64,000 nt of DNA from Onchocerca volvulus (GCA_000499405.2 HG738139.1:16220858-16284857), one strand, 5' to 3'; counted from the stretch's first letter, positions 50,801-62,794 are shown. Translations and numbers: made by a program. Notes: generated by a model from the sequence alone, not told the origin.

Positions 50801-53800
50801 TTGTTAATAGTTCACCGTCATGTGTTACAGTAACAAACGAAGAAGATATATTCAATTTAATTAATTCCATCGTTGAGAATGCTTTCTGATTCACAATTTG
50901 GATTTTGTAACTAAAAAATTAAAAATTCGAAGATAAAACGAATTAATGATCACCCAATAGGTTCTATTTATTATAGCTTCAAAACAGTCACATTTCTTTG
51001 TAAAACTTTTATGGCGGAATTGATAGAAATTTAAAACGGCATGAATTTAAAATTTTTTAAATTGCATCATTTATCAGGAGGAATATCCTATTTAATCAAA
51101 GTAAAAACAACTTTGTTGAGATGAGTCAGCAAACTTTCATTTTACTTTGCGGCTACTAATAATTTCCTAGCCATTGCAGTAACTTTGATTCTTTTATAAT
51201 TATTAGATTTTTTTAATGAAAAATAGTAATTATTTGAATGGGTATTTTTGAATACCTTTCGATGTCATCGGTAAACAAAAGAGTTCTGCGAGGTAAATAC
51301 ATTCCTTTCGTTTTCACAGACACATTGACTAACTGAAATTTCATTTTCTTGAATACTGTAAAATGAAATTAAAATTGAGAAGTTACTGATTGTGAGAAGA
51401 ATGAGGTGAGCTTACCATTGTTGTGAAAGTATTATCGGAAATGTTCAACAATCTTTCTTGTTCCCTCAGTATCGTATACAAAGCTGACCGTAATCTGAAG
51501 CCGAGCATTAATGCCTCACTGATAGCAATAAAAACGCCTTAATCACTGATAGACGACCAGCAATGCTTCAATCTCAGTTAACAATGTCACGATCACTGAT
51601 AGCCAAGCCAGTTTCGTTAACAGTACCTCGATCACTGATAGTCAAAGATATTTCAATAACTGATAAGTAACTTGCGATGCTCCAAGCAGTAAATCATTTG
51701 TGTTATCTCACCTTAATAAGTAATCATCCATGACGTGACGTTTACTGGTACCTGTGATTGCATCATGATGTATACTAAGTGCCAAATTTCTGCGTGCCGT
51801 TTCCAAATCATTGTTGGGATATTCTCGAGTTGTGACACTTAGTAAATCTGCCAAACGAAGTTCTCTCTTTAATTTCAATTTAGAAATTAGTTTCATTTAA
51901 TGAAACAATATTTGTCTAGATTTAATACATGCTTTCTAGTAATTTTTGTTTTTTCTGTTTCCTGTGAGATGTCAAAATGAATGAGTTAGTTCGGAAGAGC
52001 TTGGAAATTTTATACTTGAATAATTCTTTCAAAACGCTTAAAATATGCTCGATGATTATAGAAGCCAGTCCAGAATGGTGCGCTGCTGAATGCATTATCC
52101 ATGTATGGGAAGAAATCTCCATCAAGCACAGATGCCCCTCTTTTGGTACTTCTCTTCAACGCATTAAAGTAGTTCGCTACTGTACCGAATTGCACCTTAA
52201 AGTTTGATTGACTTGAAGAAATGCGCTCAACTAATTAGTAATTGCTCTAGCAATAATCGTAATTAATCAGTAATTGGATAGCAATAAATAGATTGCTGTG
52301 TAATTTATCCGTTGGTATTATTGCTTTATCCTCCCTTGCTGGTATTCCCAGTAAATACTGATGCATTTAGACAATAAGCTATTTGCAGACAAATCTAATA
52401 TTTCAAAACGGCTATTTGAGCTAAATACCTAACCTTCATGTTAAAGCGAGCATAATTTCTGTTGATATATTTGAATAACGCACTATAAGTACGATGAACT
52501 ATTTCTAAATCATCAGAATGTGAATAGAGGAAATCATCGCCTGCAGCTACTAAAACAGTGTCGGAATTATAGAATGTTTGAAGTGTGCGATATTGATGTG
52601 CCATCCGTTCACCGCTGCAATTACTATTTCAATTTCACTCGATTTCTGGGAATTTTTTGTTCTTTGATTCAAATGATTTATTGATTGCATTCTAGTAACA
52701 ACAGAACGTACTACAACGCAATTTGCTGGCCATTGTCAACCCGAGCCCGCTCACTGCAGTATGAACGAGATGTCTTGGAAATATCGAATTGGCAACAAAT
52801 CGATTCATCCGTTCCACAAGCACTACTCACTGTGTAATATAGATTTGGCAATACGTTCACAAATGGAGCCCAGCGAAGTTGCTGCAACACCGCCAACATG
52901 AAGAGTTCTCGAAATACCAGTAATAAGTCGAATATGTTAATTCTAACTTGATCATTGGCGCAATCTGATGTTTGACCGCTTTGCTCGGAAAAATAATGCC
53001 GCACATTTCTACACTCCTTCGCTTCTTCTAGGATTACAAGAAAGCAAATTATAATTTTTACCGAATCCCAGGTTTGTGCCCAACGGAAGTGTAGATGATG
53101 ATGCTGCTTCAGCACATTTTTGATATCTGTATTGATTCGACCTATCACCATCTGGTCAACACCGGCTAGCATCATCAGATATGGCATCATGAGCCCATGA
53201 CCGAATGGATCCACTGACCTGTAATTCTTGACCTGTCTAAAGTGTAGTTCCTTATCCTTATCTCACAATATTGCTTTCCTTCATTTCATTTATTATATCT
53301 TTTTAAAGTATAGTTCAAAAGTGTAATTCAACTGACGAAGTTAGTAGCTGCATTCTTTGCATTTTGGTTCGCCACAATGATTAAAAATTCCTCATAGCTT
53401 AGTAATGGAATAAATCAATATTGCTATATTTTAATATTATTTGGTTTCAATATTATGACAAAATCCATTCGCTTGCATTGCGAAAAAAATGTCTGTTATC
53501 GAAGATCTCGAAAAAAATTTCCAGAATGGCGCCATTTTCAAAAGTAATGATGAGAAAATTGAAAATTTCAAGAATTATTCCAAAAAAGAGAAATACCATG
53601 AGGTCGTTGGTATAACGTTCAATGTCTCCTTTACATACTGATGTCCAACAATGATATTTTCAACAGCTTCCCAGAAATACGGTGTTGCTTCATCGTTCAT
53701 CACCCAATTGCCACCACTAATTTCCAAGCGACCTTCTTCTGCTAAGCTGCAAAAGGAAACGATAAATTCGATTACTGAATTGAAAATGGGTATTTCACCG

Positions 53801-54876
53801 CTTTTTATATTCATTTTTTGAAAAAATGAATATAAAAAGTATCAGGCAACCTTTTAAAGTATTTCCGATAAGTAGTATTGGCTTCAGACCACCATCTTTC
53901 CAAGAATGACATTTCAGACCAGATGAATTTTAGCTTAGGATGTTTTCTGAGTGAGTTCACTATATTATTCATTATTTTTCGGACCTGAAGTATAAAATTT
54001 AGAATATCGAGTTAAAGTTATTATCAAAAATTAGACTTAAACTAAGTAATTTCAAGTAATTAATTTTTAATTTTTAAATTGAGTTCTAGGCAACTAGGTA
54101 ATTTCGCAAGAATATCAATTATTTTTAAACAATGAAATCATCACAACTTTGCGTGAGAGTGTAACTGATTTATATACGATTGTAACTTCCTAGTACCGAA
54201 TGATCCGTAGTACTGTAATATTCCTCAAACGTGTACAGCCATCCAGGGTCAACATGGGAATGCAAAATGACGAATACATTTAAATGTTTCGTTGCGTTTC
54301 GTTTATTTCGGATGAGTTGAATGTTGTGTCCTTTTACCTATTAACATTTTTAACAATTACTGAAATCGTATAATTTCAATTTTCTTCTATCTAAACGTAT
54401 GTCTATTCTCGGGATTAATGGTTCTACAAAATTTCTAAATTCATTACCGTATTTGATTATTGTTAAATATGAATTAGAAATCAAATAATAATTATGTTAG
54501 TATTTTATTATGAAACATCTGAAATCGTTATTTCATCCTTATACCTACTGTAATAGTAGCACTGCTTAATCGTTCTGATGTAGTGCAGATATTTCTCATA
54601 TTCAATGATTTCTGCTGTGTTTCACTTTCGTTCATTTCCATATTCTGGAAGCAAAAGTTCTAATAAATTATCCAATTTTTAAAATTTTGACGAAATTTTT
54701 CTATCTTCGCTTAGAATCTTTTACAAGACTTTCATGATTCATATTTTTCTTTGGCAAAATATTCTTATAGCTCTAACCCTCATTAAAGGTAAATGATGAG
54801 ATGCAAATTCTCCAATCAGAAATATAATTGCTGTTCCGAAGACAGTCATTAACAATGCCATGCGCAGTTTTAACAT
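47898..54876 (-). CDS. GH38 alpha-mannosidase II-class enzyme (Golgi)
   Basis: About 19 minus-strand exons: 54876-54778, 54644-54549, 54337-54197, 53984-53851, 53746-53597, 53218-53062, 52881-52712, 52614-52434, 52195-52016, 51866-51712, 51518-51416, 51332-51256, 50910-50743, 50334-50226, 50094-49888, 49675-49365, 49218-49017, 48935-48710, 48076-47898. Together they give about 1014 residues, all in phase. A short cytoplasmic stretch precedes a signal anchor (MALLMTVFGTAIIFLIGEF), giving type II Golgi topology. GH38 signatures: HSHVDPGW (zinc ligands H93/D95), WSVDPFGHG (nucleophile D210), GDDF (D342/D343), FPYMDNAF, and RRNLAL-x-IHHDAITGT (zinc His at 469/470). Later parts match the family's beta domains (ALYTILREQERLL, YTDVNGLHLIERKL, DREMHNDDGKGLG). 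The enzyme trims mannose from N-glycans. The length is shorter than typical Golgi mannosidase II (~1100+), and Asn is replaced by Val in HSHNDPGW, so an AMAN-3-type paralogue is as likely as AMAN-2. The ends of the exons at 50094 and 49017 are the least certain. Confidence 0.88.
51514..51670. repeat. Imperfect repeats containing an acceptor-like motif
   Basis: TCACTGATAG occurs on the plus strand at 51516, 51543, 51593 and 51632, and a variant (TAACTGATAAG) lies near 51656. On the transcribed strand each copy reads CTATCAGTGA, i.e. a CTATCAG acceptor. The copy nearest the exon is the acceptor used for the mannosidase exon at 51518. The units are 27-50 bp apart and lie within one intron. Confidence 0.8.
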
Positions 54877-54896
54877 TTTAACAGAAAAGTCAGTCA
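54870..54896 (-). promoter_or_regulatory. Likely spliced-leader site and start of the mannosidase
   Basis: On the minus strand AAATTTCAG is followed within about 30 bases by ATG at 54876, the start of a short basic leader and the signal anchor. This favours MLKLRMALLM as the start. Longer in-frame starts upstream lie before the acceptor and would require an unspliced 5' end. Confidence 0.45.
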
Positions 54897-55058
54897 ACGA
54901 GTGTCTGAAATTTATTTCAAGCATATCATTGATTCGATCACCTAATCTTTTTATCACTTTAATAGCATAAATTACACCCTAAATTTCAAGCACATTTTCT
55001 TGATGTAATTACTAAAAAAAGAAAATTATTATCAAATTATAACTGAAAAGATCGAGTT

Positions 55059-55226
55059 TCATTTCGTATAGATTAGTAGTAACGAGATCATCGAGTAAAC
55101 ATTAAGTTCGCGAATCCATGAAATTCTCGAAACTGAACTATCGCCAACCAGCTGTTCACACTCCGATCTCATACTTCCACCAATTTCTCTAGCAATTTTT
55201 CGTAAAACTTCCTTTTTTTCAACCAT
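55059..55226 (-). CDS. Possible 55-residue ORF upstream of the mannosidase
   Basis: ATG at 55226, then 55 codons to TGA: a charged helical stretch (KKEVLRKIAREIGGSMRSEC...) and a hydrophobic C-terminus (YSMISLLLIYTK), which could be a tail anchor. The composition is protein-like and it lies about 180 bases upstream of the mannosidase exon on the same strand. No clear acceptor precedes it, and it does not join the mannosidase in phase. It could be a separate small gene, an exon of another gene or chance. I recognise no family. Confidence 0.25.
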   Translation of the reverse strand: MVEKKEVLRKIAREIGGSMRSECEQLVGDSSVSRISWIRELNVYSMISLLLIYTK

Positions 55227-55262
55227 ATGCGAAGCAATTTGCAGACATTTTAAATGCAACAA

Positions 55263-58200
55263 AAAAATCAGTTAAAGAGGAATCTATTTTAATTGAGGGA
55301 AAATGTAGGCGAACATATTTGGAGTAATTTCGAAGGAGGAGAGAAGATTAGAGATAGGTTGATGAGGGAAAAGTAATCATTTAAATTGAATTTAAATAAT
55401 CCTATATGATTAATATGATGAATCGATCATCGATTGTACAATCGACTAGACAATCATCAGCGGTTAATTTGCATTGCTTGTTGAATTATTTGAAAAGAAT
55501 ATTTTTCACAGCAATGTTGCGATGTGTGTTTATGTTTCATTCATATCAATGACTAATTACAACAATGTTATTGCATCGCTCAATATGATACTACTAAAAA
55601 TGTAAATAATAAATTATATTAGATGCATTAATTAAGGAATTAGTAAATTCAAATTACTGATTCATTTTTATTTCATGGAGAGAATGGTTATTATGGAGTG
55701 GTGAAAAAATAAGGTAAAGATTGAAATTAAATAACTCACTGCATCGGAACAATAGAAAGAAATGAAGGATTGAAATTATCATCATTTAGTGAGACTCAAG
55801 AAGTATTGGAGATCGTACGAAGTACAGTGCACAGTGGTTTCTAACCAATATACTTGTCGATTGGAACTGTCTCCTTTACAGATGTTCTGCAGAAATGGCT
55901 GTTGAAATATGAAATAAAGCTCAATAAGACAGATCCCAGGCCATATTATTCTTTATCAAGCAATAGATGATTTGACTAACGGTGTCATACTGGAATATAT
56001 TTTTCAATTTCGGCAAAGATTTCGAAAGCTTTATTAAGAACTTCCTACAATATTTTATGTTTTTCAAAATGTCAACAATCATTTTAGGTTCCAAATTTAA
56101 GATGAAAATTATTCATGGATTTTTTGAATAAATAAAAATATTTAATATTTTATAGTAGATAAATAATAATCGATGAATGATATCAGAGTAATGAACGAAA
56201 AAATTGATTGTAGAAATGTAAGTTTAAAACGAAATTTGAGAACAACAGTCTTTTTAATAGTAAGTGAGAAACTATCGATTTCTTTATGAGAATACGTCTT
56301 CTGTCAAAAATTGGTTCAAATAACTCAAAACAGTAATGACGCAATCATCAAACTTTTGATGTATTTGATTCATCAAAAGTTTGATGAATTGTCTCGGAAA
56401 AGAAGTTTTAAACGGCGAGTAAAAAGAGCATATTACTTATCGAGGTATAAAAAAGTAATAGAAACAGCTTCAGAAATATCGAAGTGATTTTTTCCTATGA
56501 ACTGTTTCAATTAATAATGGTTTTCTGATTATCCCATGATACAATTACAATTACTTATTTGCATCATTAATGATTTAACTTAATAATTCATTCAAATTCA
56601 GAAAATAAATAAATAATATTTTTAAATATAATGAAATCCCAAAGTGTCGGGTGTAAAAGATTACAAATTCAAAATTAAACATATCAAATGGAAAGAAAAA
56701 ATATTCGCATGATTGAATTAACAAAATTATAAGATATGCTTCTTGAAATTGTCAGTTTCGTTTCCTAAAAAACTTATTTATACCATCATATTGTAATTTT
56801 TTTTATTTTTACCATAATATGTATTGATAATTAGTGTGAATATATGTTAAAGTAATCTTTAAGATTGATCTGAAAAACTGAGCGCATTTTAATTTATGCA
56901 TGTATAATTATGAACTGGCTGTTAAAATCAGAATTTACTTTCTATAATTTTTTTCTGTTTTTTTTTTCTTTCTGTAGCTTTCCATACTTTCTCTAGTAAT
57001 TCTCTAAATAAAATGAACTGATGAAATTGAAAAAACGATGGTAATTCTATAAAATTTTCCTAAAAAAAAAAAGAAAATTTCACCAATATTTTGTCTATGA
57101 ATGATGGAACCGAACCGATATATTCTCGAGAAAAAGCTTCATATTTTTAATTTCTTTGATGTGTAAAAATCTTCAATGTTTTGAGGAGGAGCGACTCTTC
57201 AAAATATGTATTTAGCTGTATAAATATTATTTATAGATTTGTGTATAAATATACTTCAAACTTTGGAAATATTTTGATGAAATTCCCAACCAGTATTTTC
57301 AGATGTGATTATGCCATTTGAGTTTAAATAAATGTTCTGGAAATGCTCAAAACAAAAAAAAAAGAAATATATCATGAACTTTTAATAATTATTCATCTTA
57401 TATAAGAATACATCGAAAGAATTAGTTTAAAAATTTCAAGTTTTTAAGAGCACAATTAATTTAAAATTATACAAGACTATATCGAAAGAATTAGTTTAAA
57501 AATTTCAAGTTTTTAAGAGCAATAAGTTTTAAATTAAATGCTGATATGATATTTTGAATCATGATCATTGGTAAAGTAACAAATTAATAATATTCAATCA
57601 TTAAATCTTTCTATGAGCCGTATCCAATGAGTCAAAATATTTTAAAACTGAATATACAATAATTCTACATTAACTTTAATAAGTAGGATCGATAATAAAG
57701 ACAGATTTTTCAGTCTTGGATAAAAAATTATGAGATGCGAGATTCAGAAATTTCAATTTAAAACATTTTGTAATTTATGCAACCCAATTTTTTTTGTCGT
57801 GATAAATACAGACTGATGAATGTTATTTACTGTCTTACCTTTGAATATTATTGAAATCTAATTTCAAAATTACATAATTGTAACAAAAACAATGCTTTAG
57901 ATATATTCTTCGTGAACTGAAGTCAAAGGTCAGAATAATCAATATCTTTATTCTAATAGTATTTTCATTTAGCTTTTTCTAATATTTTTCCTTTAAACTC
58001 AGAGAATATCTTTTTGATTAAAACAGAGTTACCTAATATTGTGAAAGGCTTGAAATTTGGATTGAGCTGTGGAAGGGACAGATTTATATTAATTCCTTTA
58101 TTCACAGTGATAGTAATCGAAGAATATATAATTGGTAGTACAGAGAAAATCAGACGTGTAGTGAAGTAAATTGGATGATGTCGGTTGGGTTTTTAGAGAA

Positions 58201-58929
58201 AAATAGATTGGGAGCTTGGATAGGAATAACGTAGCTTAAGATCGTTCAATCAGAGCGAAACCGATTCGAAAAAGAATGAATAAGGAAAAAAATAGTTTTT
58301 TTTTGGAATTTGTTGGGGTATTTTAAATGTTGAGAATTGGGCGTGTTGGGATATAATACAATAATAAAATAATTTTAAGAAAGGAATTGTTCACAAAGAA
58401 AAAAAAAATGTTACGACAGCTTAATTGAATTCAAAGATGGTTACAGAAATACAAACACAAGATTAAATGACTTTATTAGCTGTAAACGGAAACGTTTAGA
58501 TGTGGTTGTAAATTAGCATGAGACATGACACACAATGAGAAATAATTTTACAAATGATGACTTATTAGAAAATTTTACAAATTTTTAATCATTTGATCAT
58601 ATAATTATCCATAATAATTAGTTTTAGTGGGAATTAATTTCGGATTTCCCGAGACCTATGGCTTTGTCTTCAAAAATCTCCTTAACGAACATTTTTCGTT
58701 TTTTTTTTCTGTTCTGATTCAAAAATTTTCTTGATTTATGTAAGCGGACTGTTTTTTATCAGAATAAACGTGTCGTTAGCAGTAATAAAATAATTATCAT
58801 TCAATTATTCATCGATAGCACTACATATTGCAAAAGAAAAAATGTGTCATAGGAAAGTTTTATTGATGGACTGGATATGGACAATACACCGGTATTATAA
58901 ACTCAAATATAATAGTAAGGCTGGTCTTG
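55263..58929. other. AT-rich intergenic region
   Basis: About 3.7 kb with no open stretch long enough, or well enough bounded by splice signals, to call. It contains a 41-bp direct duplication at 57412-57521 and many A/T homopolymer runs. Confidence 0.6.
57412..57521. repeat. 41-bp direct duplication
   Basis: The 41 bases starting ATCGAAAGAATTAGTTTAAA are identical at 57412-57452 and 57481-57521, offset 69 bp. The few bases before each copy are also alike (AAGAATAC and AAGACTAT), so this looks like a local tandem duplication of about 69 bp whose spacer has since diverged. Perfect identity over 41 bp of intergenic DNA implies a recent event. Confidence 0.95.
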
Positions 58930-59171
58930 GCATATGAAACTAGAAGCATCAATTCCCTTCTGCAAACAAGTAGCAATAATAGTATTTACCATCAAAAATG
59001 AGATAGTCATTGGGCCGATGCCTCCTGGTACTGGAGTATAGTTTCGGCTTTTTCTTTTATCCCATCAAAGTCAACGTCACCTATGAGGCTTGGTTGCCCT
59101 TCTGTGTTTACACTATTTATGCCAACGGTAATTACTATTGCGCTTTTTTTTATCCAGTCTTTTTGAACAAA
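58930..59171 (-). pseudogene. folD: Frameshifted FolD/MTHFD C-terminal fragment, probable Wolbachia-derived insert
   Basis: Read on the minus strand, about 80 codons match the C-terminus of methylenetetrahydrofolate dehydrogenase/cyclohydrolase: QKDWIKKSAIVITVGINSVN, then [15 protein letters not shown], then, after a single-base deletion, [20 protein letters not shown] and [13 protein letters not shown]. The missing base lies between 59036 and 59037, where ATA-ACT would be expected but ATACT is found. The Asp usual before VGIN is Thr. There are no introns and the N-terminal two thirds (substrate and Rossmann parts) are absent. From memory the wording NSVN, WIKK and CLQKGIDAS is closer to Wolbachia/Rickettsiales FolD than to animal MTHFD, so a nuclear Wolbachia transfer is the best explanation. 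A decayed nematode MTHFD copy is the alternative. It is not functional as it stands. Confidence 0.82.
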
Positions 59172-61516
59172 TCTTGTTATACGAGTATTGAAATAGAGGT
59201 ATTAATGGTCAAAAATGAAAGAAGAATGGCAAAGAAAAACCGAGTTGATGAGTTAAATAAATGCAGAGGATATGTTATGGAAGATAACATTCCTTTTGTG
59301 ATTTTTACAGTATTCTAGACATGACTCATGGGCGTTGTTATAAAACCAGAACACTTACAGGAATCTATGATTTTTTACTACTGAAGATAAAGCAGGGGAA
59401 TCTCAACAAAGATGAGAATTAAATTAGATATGTTAATTAGTTCCACTTATTTATGTTAAAGTTGGAAAATCAGAGAAAAATCATTTCATGACATACATTT
59501 ATATTTACTGCAAGTGATGAATCATGGAAGAAAATTTTCTAGAATACTGCACTTTGATTATTTGGACATAATTTATGCTGAAATTATTTCGCTTTTTCCT
59601 ACACTAAATAGTGTTGCTATCGAGTGAAATATATTGAATGAAATTATTTGTAGATTTATTAATTAGTAATAAGGAAACAAGCAAAAAAATTGAGAAAAAA
59701 AGAGGTCAAGTTTAGTAAATGGTAATGTGGGAAAATATATTTATACAGTTGATAATTGTTTGAATGTGTTGAATAATCAATTTGTGTATCAAATAAACAC
59801 ATCGCATTAGTTTATTAATTATAGGAAATCACTTTAATTATAAATTTGAATTTGAATTGGAGGAAGGGTTTTAAAAGCAATTATTCCTTTTTTTTTTTTC
59901 GAATATAAACATTTTAGCATTACAATATCGTATGAAAATTATTTATCAACCACTGACTTATACCATAAAATTCTAAAATTTAAAGCTAAAATTCATTCTG
60001 CTGATTTTAATATGTACATAAAGTGTGCATGTATATATGAAGAAGTGTAAAATACCTCTATATCATTGATAGCTTATGTTATTGTATCAGCAAGTTACTA
60101 GGAATGTTTTGAGTTTTACTGTAGGAGAATTGTGAGACTTAGGATTCTGTACCAATAATACAAGGCCAAAATAAATATAGCTTCAAATATCATAAATTCA
60201 AAAATCTCTTTTGAACTTCTCTTATTTTACTTCTTTAAGATCAAACATTATTTATTTGAAGTACTATCTATCTAATCACCTGAGAATATTTTGACAATTA
60301 TCAGTTATATCAATTAAAAATTATTTCGTTGTTACTTCAAGTGATAGATCATTACACTGTTACGATATCACTCCTGCTTCTTCTTTTCTTTCAACATTGT
60401 AGTTCTGTATTGTTTTTTCCTTTTCCTACTATTAAATCTTTATTAATTTAAACTTTTATTTTGTTTTTTTTTTTAATAATAAATTAGCTTTTTCAGTACA
60501 TCAATTATGTACCTTTGAATCTAAGAATTCTCAAAATTTTCCAGAAGTAAAGTGGCCCATGGCTTCAATATGATGGTTGATGGCTAAATTAATTGGATTT
60601 CAGTAAAAGCGAGCATACTTTTTTTTTACCTTAAAAAGCAAAATATCCCAACAGAAGCAATTTGGTGAAGATTATCAAACCACTAAATTGAGTCTCAGTG
60701 AACATTCGGTTCATTTTCTTCATCAATTAAAACCAATCGATAGATCAAACTAAACTAAACGATCATACTACTCAGAGGAATTGAAAAATCTCAAACAAAT
60801 CAAAATATCCTAACTTTTTTTCGTAATTCACATTTTTAAACTTAGTCCTAAATCGAATTTGCACTCCATTGTTTGCCACATCATATCATATTATAGGTCT
60901 GCGCTTTAAAAAATCAGTTAGAAGTTAAAATATCTAACATTTTTCATTCCCTGCACTATTTCATTCTTTGCATGACTTATCTCCAAATATTCCCGAGAAA
61001 AATGGATAGATTGCTTTTGATCATGACAGATTAACAAAGTGCTTCTTTGAGACATTATCAAAAAGCTTTGTTAAACATTTTAATTTTGAAATGCTTCGGT
61101 TTTGATAAAATTTAATATTAATACCAATATTTTCTTTTTTTTATATTATAGTCTACCAAAGTACTCTCAAGAATTGTAAGAGTAATAAATATATGCATGA
61201 TACATAAAATACAAATAAGCAAGCGAAGTTGAAATTTATTTAAATCCATTTCGAATAATCATTTTCTTTTGAACCTTAGCATATATAAAGACTGGTTGGT
61301 AGTACATCGAAAAAGATTTTTTAGATATTATTAGCAAATGAGACTTTTTCCATTGAGTTTTGCAAAAAAAGGTACTGTAAGCAGTTGTATGCATCATCTT
61401 GATAAAGACCTTTTGAATAATCCAAAGCGACTGAAATAAGCAGAATGATCAGTGTATGACTAGCGAATAAATAATATCGAAGAACAGGAAAATATCTTCG
61501 GAATTTCAGTTTTCAG
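59172..61516. other. AT-rich intergenic region
   Basis: About 2.3 kb between the FolD-like fragment and the candidate small gene. I found no further bacterial-looking segment beyond about 59171 and no exon signals with a sustained frame. It may contain the promoter of the small plus-strand gene. Confidence 0.5.
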
Positions 61517-61564
61517 TTACAAAAACTTCTTTATCGAAATCATCTGGAGAAGATATTCCTTCAG

Positions 61565-62707
61565 ATGACTTCAATGAAGAAGTTTAGGTCCTATCAATTG
61601 TTATGCTAATAATATTCATCAGAACATCAAATTTAGAATTAATTAGCAGTTAAAACTTTCATTTTCCAACTAAGTTCAAATCTCTTCATTAGCTGATCGA
61701 ACTTTTCATAAAGCCTCACTGCAACTTATTATTGGTGGAAAGATGCTGTTCATTCTCCATCTCGAATCCATTCACATCATTGTCAACATTTCTTCTACGC
61801 ATATGCCTTTTCTCATTCTTTTCTTAACCATCTAAATAAGAGAAAGAAACGGAGCGAAAATTGGAATCAAAAAGCAGAAATGACAATTTGATATAATTTC
61901 TTGGATTCCCGCTAATTTTATATTCATACAACAAAACAATCTATCCATTCATTCCTTTTTTGACATGTTTTATAAATGCATAAAGCTACGTCCCATACAT
62001 TGATTGTTTAAAAGTATTTGAAAAAGAAAAATGACGAAAAATGAATTATAATACATAAGAAAGTAATAAGTTTCATTACAATCAACGCAAAAGTAATAAA
62101 CAAGAACATACGTACCACAACAGCTTTTATGATTAAATGAACAATCGATCACCTTTATTATTTATAAATAGAAAACATAAATAACAACACGTGATGTTTT
62201 GTAATATAACACATGTCATATTTTAGTTGTTCGTCAGTATTAGGAATGATGAACAATCAAATCATTTTCATACCACTGAAAGGTAAGAAATCACTGAATC
62301 AATAAATTTCATCAAAAAAAAAAAGAAAGTGATATTGCTTATTACTATGCAAAACACGGATGCGTAATCATATTTTGGATCGCATTTTCAACATGATCTA
62401 CATACTCCGTAATCACTTATCTTTCCAAAGAACTATTACAGAATATATGGACAATATTTTCCCTAAAAATTCGTCTGTTGAATAATTTTTGCAATATTCA
62501 ATGTTTTCTCTATTTCTAGCCATTTGCATGACATTAAAAGAAAACAAAGTAAGAGAAGCGATCAACAAACTTCATTCAGAATCGAAATTGCTAATCGAAA
62601 GTATTTTTGCTGATTTAAAATTACTAGAAAGTATGAAAATTTCAAAAACTTTGAGAAATTCACAGGATTGGTGTGAACGAGACCATAGTATCGGATTCGG
62701 TTGTTAA
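61565..62707 (+). CDS. Candidate 88-residue helical protein, three exons
   Basis: Three segments join in phase: 61565-61587 (ATG; exon body from an acceptor TTTTCAG at 61516), 62227-62282 and 62520-62707 (TAA). They give 88 residues: MTSMKKFSCSSVLGMMNNQ, a hydrophobic IIFIPL, then a charged amphipathic helix (LKENKVREAINKLHSESKLL, ESIFADLKLLESMK) and a tail ending SIGFGC. The second donor is an excellent GTAAGA; the first (GTCCTA) is weak. If the first exon is wrong, the gene can start at ATGATG in the second exon (62246) and give 74 residues. An AATAAA eight bases after the stop supports a real 3' end. I do not recognise the family. It converges on the helical-repeat gene, with about 150 bases between the two stop codons. 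Confidence 0.5.
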
Positions 62708-62714
62708 ATGGAAC

Positions 62715-62720
62715 AATAAA
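62715..62720 (+). terminator. Polyadenylation signal of the small gene
   Basis: AATAAA eight bases after the TAA of the candidate 88-residue gene, on its strand. The spacing fits a very short nematode 3' untranslated region. Confidence 0.5.
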
Positions 62721-62794
62721 AATTGAGCTGCTGAACCTGAAACGGTCGAAATATGAGAAAATTTAACTCATTAAAACTATTAATAAAATCTAAA

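Noticed and set aside
52711..53214. A single 167-codon mannosidase exon at 53.2-52.7 kb
   Set aside because: The middle of this open frame (53061-52882) has no GH38 similarity. Splicing GTAAAA at 53061 to the CAG before 52881 restores the family alignment in phase.
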